Below are positions 58,344-64,000 of a DNA stretch of 64,000 nt, one piece after another. The notes beneath the pieces were generated by a model. That model made no database searches. It was not told where the DNA came from and was given only the letters and a program-made list of their open reading frames with translations. This stretch comes from CBDBFH01 sp965204775 (GTDB lineage: Bacteria; Pseudomonadota; Alphaproteobacteria; JAPOUT01; G958296285). Positions within the stretch are counted from its first letter, which is position 1. Every line of letters begins with the position of its first letter. The DNA lies in NCBI GenBank assembly GCA_965204775.1, contig CBDBFH010000022.1:1-64000 (forward strand), in the 5' to 3' direction. Made by a program: the position numbers and the translations under genes.

Positions 58344-59592
58344 GCGCGCCGCGCCTCAAATCGCGCAGGCGCTGGCGGGACAGCATTTCCGCATGCCGGT
58401 TCAAAAGGCCGATCTCCACCGACTCGCGAGTCACCGTCAACTGCCGGGCCTGCGTCTTCTCGCACAAAACGATGATGTCCACCCCCTCGGCCCCGCTTTG
58501 AACCTGCGCCGCCCGGTTCGGCTCAAGAACGGCAACCGCTTCGCGCAGCGCCCGCGACAAATCCGCCGACTCAATCTCCCCCAAATCCTTCGCCCGGCCC
58601 GAAAATCCCGCCGCCCAGGCTTCCGCCTCGCCGCAGCCGGGAAACTCGGCAGCCACTTTGCTCCGCCAATTGGCCTCCGTATCCGGCGCAGAACCCGCCC
58701 GCTCCTTCGGAACAAAAACCGACGCCAAATGCACCCGCCAGCGATCCGCCTGCTCCGCACGACTCAAACGCCGGTCGCGCAAATAGAGAAGATAAACCCC
58801 GTCATCCGTCCGAATCGGAACCGAAACCCCCCCCGGCTCCAGACGCCCCAGCGCCTCAGCCAGCCTCTCATTCAGCGCATCCCGTTGAAGCCAGCCAACA
58901 TCGCCGCCCTGCGCCGCCGACGGCGCATCACTGAACTCCCCGGCCAGCGCCGCAAACGAAGCCCCCTCCGCCAACTGCCGCCGCAGACGGCGCGCCTGCG
59001 CAACCGCCTCCTTCTCTCCCCCAATACGCGCCGCAGACAGAAAAATCTCCGACAGCAAATAACCCGGCTCGTCCAGACTGCGCAGAGCGCTTTGAAAAGA
59101 CTCCTCAATCTCCTGCTCGCTCAGCAGAATCTCCGGCGCAATGGTCTGGCCGACCACCTTCTCCCAGGCCAGCTCGGCCATAAAGCGGCTGTGCAGCGTC
59201 TCCGGCGCAATGCCCCTCTCCCGCAAAAACGCGTTGAAAGAATCACGCGACGAATTGTTGCGCGCAATCATCGAGTCAATCGCCTGCTCAACCTCCCGCT
59301 CGCTCACCGTGATGTTGATGCGCCGCGCCTCCTGCCGGCGGAGTATGTCTTCAATCAGGCGCTCCAGACTCCGCGCGCGGATGCGCGCCTCGTTCTCCGG
59401 CGTGACCCGAAGACCCGCCATCACCAGAAGCAGACGGACATATTGATCAAGATCATAGTTCGAAACCGGCGCGTGGTTGACAATCGCCGCAATTGCCAGC
59501 CCCGGCCGGTCCTGCGCCGGAGCGCCGCCCGGCAGCCCACTCAGCGCGGCCACAAAAAACAACACAGCAAACAAAGCGGCAAACACGGGCAT
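58327..59592 (-). CDS. surA: Periplasmic chaperone/peptidyl-prolyl isomerase SurA
   Basis: Assists folding of outer-membrane proteins. The 421-aa protein has a signal peptide (MPVFAALFAVLFFVAALSGLPGG), a SurA N-terminal domain (IAAIVNHAPVSNYDLDQYVRLLLVMAGL ... LERLIEDILRRQEARRINITVSEREVEQAI) and one parvulin domain (QARRLRRQLAEGASFAALAGEFSDAPSAAQGGDVGWLQRDALNERLAEALGRLEPGGVSVPI). The C-terminal part lacks a clear second parvulin. Between lptD and pdxA, as is standard. Confidence 0.92.
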   Translation of the reverse strand: MPVFAALFAVLFFVAALSGLPGGAPAQDRPGLAIAAIVNHAPVSNYDLDQYVRLLLVMAGLRVTPENEARIRARSLERLIEDILRRQEARRINITVSEREVEQAIDSMIARNNSSRDSFNAFLRERGIAPETLHSRFMAELAWEKVVGQTIAPEILLSEQEIEESFQSALRSLDEPGYLLSEIFLSAARIGGEKEAVAQARRLRRQLAEGASFAALAGEFSDAPSAAQGGDVGWLQRDALNERLAEALGRLEPGGVSVPIRTDDGVYLLYLRDRRLSRAEQADRWRVHLASVFVPKERAGSAPDTEANWRSKVAAEFPGCGEAEAWAAGFSGRAKDLGEIESADLSRALREAVAVLEPNRAAQVQSGAEGVDIIVLCEKTQARQLTVTRESVEIGLLNRHAEMLSRQRLRDLRRGAHVELR

Positions 59593-59633
59593 GAGACAAA
59601 ATTCTGATCGCCAAGGCGCGCAACCTTATACCA

Positions 59634-61850
59634 TTACGGCCCGCCCCGAAACCCCTGCCGCCGGGAAAGAAAATCCAGCCCCCGGGCCCGGCTGTCCAGC
59701 AGAGCCGAAAGCCGCCCGCTCCCCAGGGTCCGGAACGAAATCCGCAGGCCGATCCGGGTGTCGGGATCAATCTCCCGGTCGCGGGTGAAGTCCTGCTCCA
59801 GGGACAGGTCGAGGATCAGGCACTCGTCGGCATAGCGCAGGCCAAAGCGGCTGTGAACGCTGCGGTTGTCCTCAAGACTGCGCCGGAACTCGCCGTAGAG
59901 CTTCAGATTCTCAAACGGCCTCAGCGCTCCCCCGGCGTGAATCTCCTCGCGCGCCTCCGGGACCGGCCCGGCCCCCTCCTCGATATTCACATAACCGACA
60001 AAAAAAGACCCCAAATGGCTGGTGAACAGAAAATCCACCTCGTTGCGGCGCAGATCAAACGTGCTCCGGTCGAGGCGAAGGCGCTGGGTCAGCTCGATAT
60101 TCTCGGCGGGGGAGAGGATGATCCGGGCGATATAGTCCGACGAATCACCCGCCGCGCCGCGCACCGGGTCGGAGGCGGAGTCATGGCGCAGGCGAAAACT
60201 TTGACCGGCCAGAAAATCCAGCAGACCCCCCGCCTGCCCCTGCAGGGAAAGCGACAAAGCCGCATCAACCCGCAACCCGCTCTCCCATTGGTCAAACCCG
60301 TCGAACCGGTTGCGGCTGAGCAGATTGGAGTCGTCCAGCTCGGCGATCGGACCGTCCTCAATGGGAATCCGGGTGTCGCTCGCGCTGTTGCCGGAATAAA
60401 CCAGCTGCACAACCGGCTTGATGATCTGACTGGTGTCGCGCCCGTGCCGGATCAGCGGCCACTGCCAGACCGCCCCGGCCAGCGGGAGCAGGCGGGTCTC
60501 CAGCCGGCTTTCCGCCCGCGTCATCCCCGGCGGCGTCTCCTCAATATGGTAGAGGTCGCCGCGCATACGGGCGAACAGCTGCAGCGCTCCCCCCCACGGA
60601 TCCACGAACGTCCGCTCCCAGGCCGTCGCCAGCGAAAGACGCCTTTGATCGCGTCCGCGCCCCTCGCGCAGCAGGGAAAGCGCATTGATCCGAAACGACA
60701 GACTGCCCCCAAACAGCCGCGCCGCCGGACTCCCGATATAGTCAAAATACGGCCCGACCGACGGCGTCTCCTCCTCTTCGACCAGAAGGTCCTTAAAATA
60801 ATAGCCGATCAGGGACAGGCGGTGCTCTTCGCCCGTCGCCTCGACGAACAGGCGCGAGATCAGGCTGGTCTCCTCGGACAGGTCATAAAAGCGCAGATAG
60901 GTGTCGTCGCTGGCGGCCTGAATGTCAAAGCCCCAGCGCCCATGCAGCCCCAGCCGAAACCGGCCACGCCCAAACAGATGACCGCGAAACGACGGCTCCC
61001 CCGCCGCCCGCTCCGCCGGCCAGGTCGCGCTGCCCGACAGCGCATAATAGCCGTTGCCCACAACATGGCGCAGACCGCCCTCGAAAACCACGCCTTTCCG
61101 GCTGGTGATCACAGGCTCGACGATCAAGTCGGCGCGCCGGCCCAGCGTCGCAAAATAGGGCAGGGAAAAGCGGAAGCCCAGATTGCCCGACCGGCTCGCA
61201 TCCGGAATCAAAAAGCCGCTCTTGCGCTTCACTTCCGGGCTGGGATGCCACAGATAGGGAAGATAAAAGACCGGAACCCCCAGAATCTCCATAACCGCGC
61301 CGCGATATTCAACGGTCCGGCTGTCTTGATCATACGTGACCCGCTGCGCCCGAATCTGCCAGACAGGCCGGGTGCGCCCCTCTTCCGGGCAAAGCCGGCA
61401 GGGGCTGTAGACGGCGTTGAGCAGCACGTTCTCGCGCCCCCCGCGCCGCGCCGCGCGCGCGGCAAGGCGCGACTCATCTCCCCAGCGCAGCGCCGGCCAG
61501 CTGATCCGCCCGCTCTCCAGATCGCGCTGGAAAACCGCCCGCCGCGCCGACAACACCGCGCGCCCCGGCTCGAAAAACTGCACATTCCCCTCAACCCGGA
61601 TCACCCCGGAGCGCTCATCGTAAGAGGCATAGTCCGCGGTCAGCAGACGCCCGCCCTGCGCAATCTCCACCCGCCCTCTCGCCTCCACCCGGCGGCGCGG
61701 GCGGTCATAGACCAGCTCCTCGGCCTCAAACAAAATGTCCCCCGATATGCGCAAATTGTAGCGCCCGTCCGCCCCGGCCTCCGCCTCCTGCGCCTGCGCA
61801 CCCCCGCCCGCCAGCAGAACCGCAAGAAAAACCGCAAGCCGCAGGCGCAT
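59634..61850 (-). CDS. lptD: LPS-assembly protein LptD
   Basis: Outer-membrane beta-barrel that inserts LPS into the outer leaflet, 738 aa from ATG 61850, which overlaps the lptG stop. It has a signal peptide (MRLRLAVFLAVLLAGGGAQAQ), then an OstA/LptA-like domain (ISGDILFEAEELVYDRPRRRVEARGRVEIAQGGRLLTADYASYDERSGVIRVEGNVQF). PCRLCPEEGRTRPVWQIRAQRVTYDQDSRTVEYRGAVMEILGVPVFYLPYLWHPSPEVKRKSGFLIP is the LptD signature; the barrel follows. The upstream-extended frame is within lptG. Confidence 0.94.
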   Translation of the reverse strand: MRLRLAVFLAVLLAGGGAQAQEAEAGADGRYNLRISGDILFEAEELVYDRPRRRVEARGRVEIAQGGRLLTADYASYDERSGVIRVEGNVQFFEPGRAVLSARRAVFQRDLESGRISWPALRWGDESRLAARAARRGGRENVLLNAVYSPCRLCPEEGRTRPVWQIRAQRVTYDQDSRTVEYRGAVMEILGVPVFYLPYLWHPSPEVKRKSGFLIPDASRSGNLGFRFSLPYFATLGRRADLIVEPVITSRKGVVFEGGLRHVVGNGYYALSGSATWPAERAAGEPSFRGHLFGRGRFRLGLHGRWGFDIQAASDDTYLRFYDLSEETSLISRLFVEATGEEHRLSLIGYYFKDLLVEEEETPSVGPYFDYIGSPAARLFGGSLSFRINALSLLREGRGRDQRRLSLATAWERTFVDPWGGALQLFARMRGDLYHIEETPPGMTRAESRLETRLLPLAGAVWQWPLIRHGRDTSQIIKPVVQLVYSGNSASDTRIPIEDGPIAELDDSNLLSRNRFDGFDQWESGLRVDAALSLSLQGQAGGLLDFLAGQSFRLRHDSASDPVRGAAGDSSDYIARIILSPAENIELTQRLRLDRSTFDLRRNEVDFLFTSHLGSFFVGYVNIEEGAGPVPEAREEIHAGGALRPFENLKLYGEFRRSLEDNRSVHSRFGLRYADECLILDLSLEQDFTRDREIDPDTRIGLRISFRTLGSGRLSALLDSRARGLDFLSRRQGFRGGP

Positions 61851-62944
61851 CACTCCTCCTGGTAAAGCAGAAGCGCCAGACCCAGCGCGCCCGTCAGCAG
61901 AATCGGCCCCGCAACCGTCAGCGCCGCCGGAACAATGCCCGACAGACTCAACATTCGGGTCAATGACAGGAACCCGTAGATCACAAAGCCGGAGGCGGTC
62001 CCCAGACAGACCAGCGCAACCATTCGCCCCCGCCGGTCGGCATAGAAAAGCGCAAACGCCGCCCCCAGCAGAGTCATCGCACACAGGAAAAAGGGCCGCG
62101 CCGCCAGCTCATAAAAATGCAGACGGTGCGCCGCCGCCGAAAACCCCGCCGCCCTCGCCAGCTCAATGAAGCGGGGCAATTCCCAAAAGGAAATCGTGAC
62201 CGGCAGGGCAAAACTTTGCCGAACCCGGCGCAGGGTCAGCGTGGTCGGATGGCGGTGGGCGGCGGCGAAGCGGCCCAACGCGTCGGGCGAGGAAATCCAG
62301 ACATTCCTCAAATCCCAATAGCCCTCTTCGAGGACGGCCCGCTCGGCATCAAGGCGTCCGGTGAGCAGGTCGCCGGGCTCGTAGACAAAGAAGGTGACGT
62401 CATAGAGTTCGCGGCCCTGATCCGCCGCCCGCAGCGCATGAATGACCGAAGGCGCCTGCGCGCCGGGCTGGCGCAGCCACAGTCCGGTGTCGGAAAAGGC
62501 CAGCAGGCTGGTCCGCCCCTTCAGATGCCGCGCTTCCAGCGCCTCAAACCGCGCCGAAAATTGCGCAGAGACCGGATTCAACACCCCCGTCGCAATCACG
62601 CCGGACAGAAAGGCAATCAACAGCGCCGGAATCAAAAACAGGCGCGCCGGCAGGCCGCTCGTCCGGGCGACAATCAGCTCCCGGCTTCGGGTCAGCGCAA
62701 GAAAACAAAACAGCCCCCCCAACAGAAAGGCGAAGGGCAGCACGGCTTCGATCACGCCGGGAGTCTGAAGCAGGGCCATCTCAGCCGTCCGGCTGAAGGG
62801 AACCGGATCCTTGCCGGCCAGGCGGCGAAGGAGTTCGGCAAGATTGGCGAAAAAAATAATCGCAAAGCAGGCCGCCAGAACCGCGGCAATATGCAGAACA
62901 AAGCGCCTGGCAATGTAAAAGAACAGTGTGCGGAAATGCGGCAT
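61850..62944 (-). CDS. lptG: LPS export ABC transporter permease LptG
   Basis: Inner-membrane permease that, with LptF and LptB, lifts LPS from the membrane. The 364-aa protein shows YIARRFVLHIAAVLAACFAIIFFANLAELLRR, LPFAFLLGGLFCFLALTRSRELIVARTSGLPARLFLIPALLIAFLSGV, a periplasmic jellyroll region and three C-terminal helices. The TRSREL(I/V)V.RxSG motif is the coupling helix. Its ATG overlaps the lptF stop by one base. Confidence 0.93.
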   Translation of the reverse strand: MPHFRTLFFYIARRFVLHIAAVLAACFAIIFFANLAELLRRLAGKDPVPFSRTAEMALLQTPGVIEAVLPFAFLLGGLFCFLALTRSRELIVARTSGLPARLFLIPALLIAFLSGVIATGVLNPVSAQFSARFEALEARHLKGRTSLLAFSDTGLWLRQPGAQAPSVIHALRAADQGRELYDVTFFVYEPGDLLTGRLDAERAVLEEGYWDLRNVWISSPDALGRFAAAHRHPTTLTLRRVRQSFALPVTISFWELPRFIELARAAGFSAAAHRLHFYELAARPFFLCAMTLLGAAFALFYADRRGRMVALVCLGTASGFVIYGFLSLTRMLSLSGIVPAALTVAGPILLTGALGLALLLYQEE

Positions 62945-64000
62945 TATTCGGCTGCCGGCCTGACAAAGAACAGACGCCGCCAGTCAGGCCCCGCCGCCGG
63001 CGCGCGGGAAATCGCCAGGGCGGCCAGCAGACATGCGCCAAGCGGAAGAATGTAGAGCAAGGGCAGCGCCGCCGGGCTTCGCACCACCAGACTGGAGGCG
63101 ATGTAGCCCAGCAGGCGCAATCCGGCGGCGGCGGCGGCGGCGCGGGCAATGCGCAGGCCATAGCCGCGCCGGTTGATCTCCCCGGCCAGAAGGACGGCCA
63201 GCGCCAGCATCGCATAGGCCAGACAATAAAGCGGCGCGGCGGTCCGGTCATGGAAGAGCGCCAGACGCGCCCGGCGCTCCCCCGGCGAAAGACCCGCCCC
63301 GTCCCTCAGCAACTCGCCGGGATACAACTCCCGGCGGCGCAAATCCCCAATCCCCCGGTCCGGAATCAAGCGGGATATGTCATAGGAATATTTGTCAAAA
63401 GAAAGAAGCGTCAGGCCGCTGTTCCCGGAGGGTTCCTGCTCCGCGCCGGAGCGCCGCCGCTCGGTGGAGCGCCGCCGCTCGGCGGGGCGCCGCCGCTCGG
63501 CGGAGCGGTCGTAATGGTGAATCTGGCCGTTGAACATGACCAGACGCGCATCCGCGCCGCCGCCGTGAAGCAATGCGCCGGTCTCGGCGGCGTAGGTGAC
63601 CGGATTGTCCGGGTCGCGCCCGTCCTGAATCAAAATCCCGTGGATCGTGCCCTCAAAATCGTGACGGCGCACGAAAAGCGTCACCCCGGCGACCGGATTG
63701 GTGAAACTGCCCGCATTCAGCATCGCCGAGGTGATGATCTCGGTGCGCAGCTGAAACGTCTTCAGCCGCAGCGCATGCTGGCTCCAGGGCAGGCCGTAAA
63801 GATTGAGGATAAGGGTGAGAAAGGCCGTCCCGGCGGCGGTCAGCAGGATCGGGCGCATGAAGGCGGCCCGGCTCATCCCGGCGGCGAACATCACCGCCGC
63901 CTCGTTGTCGAAAAACAGCCGGTGCAGCGTGTAGAGCAGCGCGATAAACAGCGCCGGCGGAAGAATCAAAACCAGAATCGAGGGCGCCGTGTAGAGCAGC
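62944..64000 (-). CDS. lptF: LPS export ABC transporter permease LptF, 5' end beyond the window
   Basis: Partner of LptG. The frame runs to the window edge (LLYTAPSILVLILPPALFIALLYTLHRLFFDNEAAVMFAAGMSRAAFMRPIL), so the first residues are missing. The internal Met at 63969 is not the true start. The periplasmic domain contains a run of three 18-bp repeats coding for (S/P)(A/T)ERRR units, an unusual Arg-rich insertion. C-terminal helices (PLYCLAYAMLALAVLLAGEINRRGYGLRIARAA) are normal. Confidence 0.92.
   Translation of the reverse strand, partial: LLYTAPSILVLILPPALFIALLYTLHRLFFDNEAAVMFAAGMSRAAFMRPILLTAAGTAFLTLILNLYGLPWSQHALRLKTFQLRTEIITSAMLNAGSFTNPVAGVTLFVRRHDFEGTIHGILIQDGRDPDNPVTYAAETGALLHGGGADARLVMFNGQIHHYDRSAERRRPAERRRSTERRRSGAEQEPSGNSGLTLLSFDKYSYDISRLIPDRGIGDLRRRELYPGELLRDGAGLSPGERRARLALFHDRTAAPLYCLAYAMLALAVLLAGEINRRGYGLRIARAAAAAAGLRLLGYIASSLVVRSPAALPLLYILPLGACLLAALAISRAPAAGPDWRRLFFVRPAAE
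63451..63504 (-). repeat. In-frame 18-bp triplicate repeat within lptF
   Basis: Three near-identical 18-bp units (GCGCCGCCGCTCGGTGGA and two variants differing at two positions), in frame, encode SAERRR-PAERRR-STERRR. Copy number could vary by slippage without shifting the frame. Confidence 0.85.

Noticed and set aside
57553..61865. Two plus-strand open frames of 684 and 670 codons
   Set aside because: Antisense to pdxA, surA and lptD, which are well supported on the minus strand.

Overview
The window reads as two pieces of alphaproteobacterial chromosome joined near base 23,850. The left piece (1-23,850) looks Caulobacteraceae-like, probably Brevundimonas-like: it has a housekeeping block transcribed leftwards as guaB-MAPEG-rsmB-mtnN-guaA, and a lasso-peptide locus of the Caulobacter/Asticcacaulis type. 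The right piece (23,870-64,000) belongs to a different, unassigned alphaproteobacterium that carries its own complete rlmE-guaB-TPR-guaA block. Two full sets of purine-synthesis housekeeping genes, a guaB cut off in mid-gene at the join, and a change of composition make an assembly chimera the simplest explanation. A real recombinant cannot be excluded from sequence alone.

Left piece. Bases 1-2,128 hold an arsenic-resistance locus (two transporters, ArsC, ArsR, and a palindromic ArsR operator that overlaps the arsR start codon). A SnoaL-like protein and a single-domain LuxR regulator with an upstream palindrome follow. Bases 3,676-13,873 are a lasso-peptide cluster: ECF sigma factor, FecR anti-sigma factor, TonB-dependent transducer and lasso isopeptidase on the plus strand; cyclase, leader peptidase, precursor and a GntR regulator on the minus strand. 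The precursor is the highlight. It holds two lasso cores in tandem, each preceded by its own LGSAA..TR leader motif, each starting with Ala and each with Glu at ring position 9. The receptor, the isopeptidase and the end of the cyclase carry at least ten frameshifts, all between 6.0 and 10.75 kb. Bases 14,139-19,300 are a decayed integrative conjugative element: XRE and LuxR regulators, VirB1, VirB2, a small membrane protein, VirB3, a VirB4 cut at its N-terminal domain, a sacsin-like fragment and a truncated tyrosine integrase beside the 3' end of guaA, a known island insertion site.

Right piece. Bases 23,870-29,496 are an accessory-looking stretch: acyl-CoA thioesterase, orphan DinJ-type antitoxin, SDR, two MaoC-type hydratases, a phosphoribosyltransferase/DprA-like gene pair bounded by a 24-bp direct repeat, and a fused MNT-HEPN protein. 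An 800-bp array of palindromic repeats with a tandem duplication and a tRNA-Gln(CTG) gene come next. From 30.4 kb the plus strand becomes strongly C-rich whatever the gene orientation, and gene content is housekeeping: rlmE, guaB, guaA, bamB, der; then on the minus strand rpsF-rpsR-rplI-dnaB-alr-mlaE-mlaF-cvpA-purF; fabD-fabG-acpP-fabF-mltG-gmk; an iron-dependent alcohol dehydrogenase; DUF898 and M48 membrane proteins; and the outer-membrane assembly operon lptF-lptG-lptD-surA-pdxA-rsmA, which runs off the window end.
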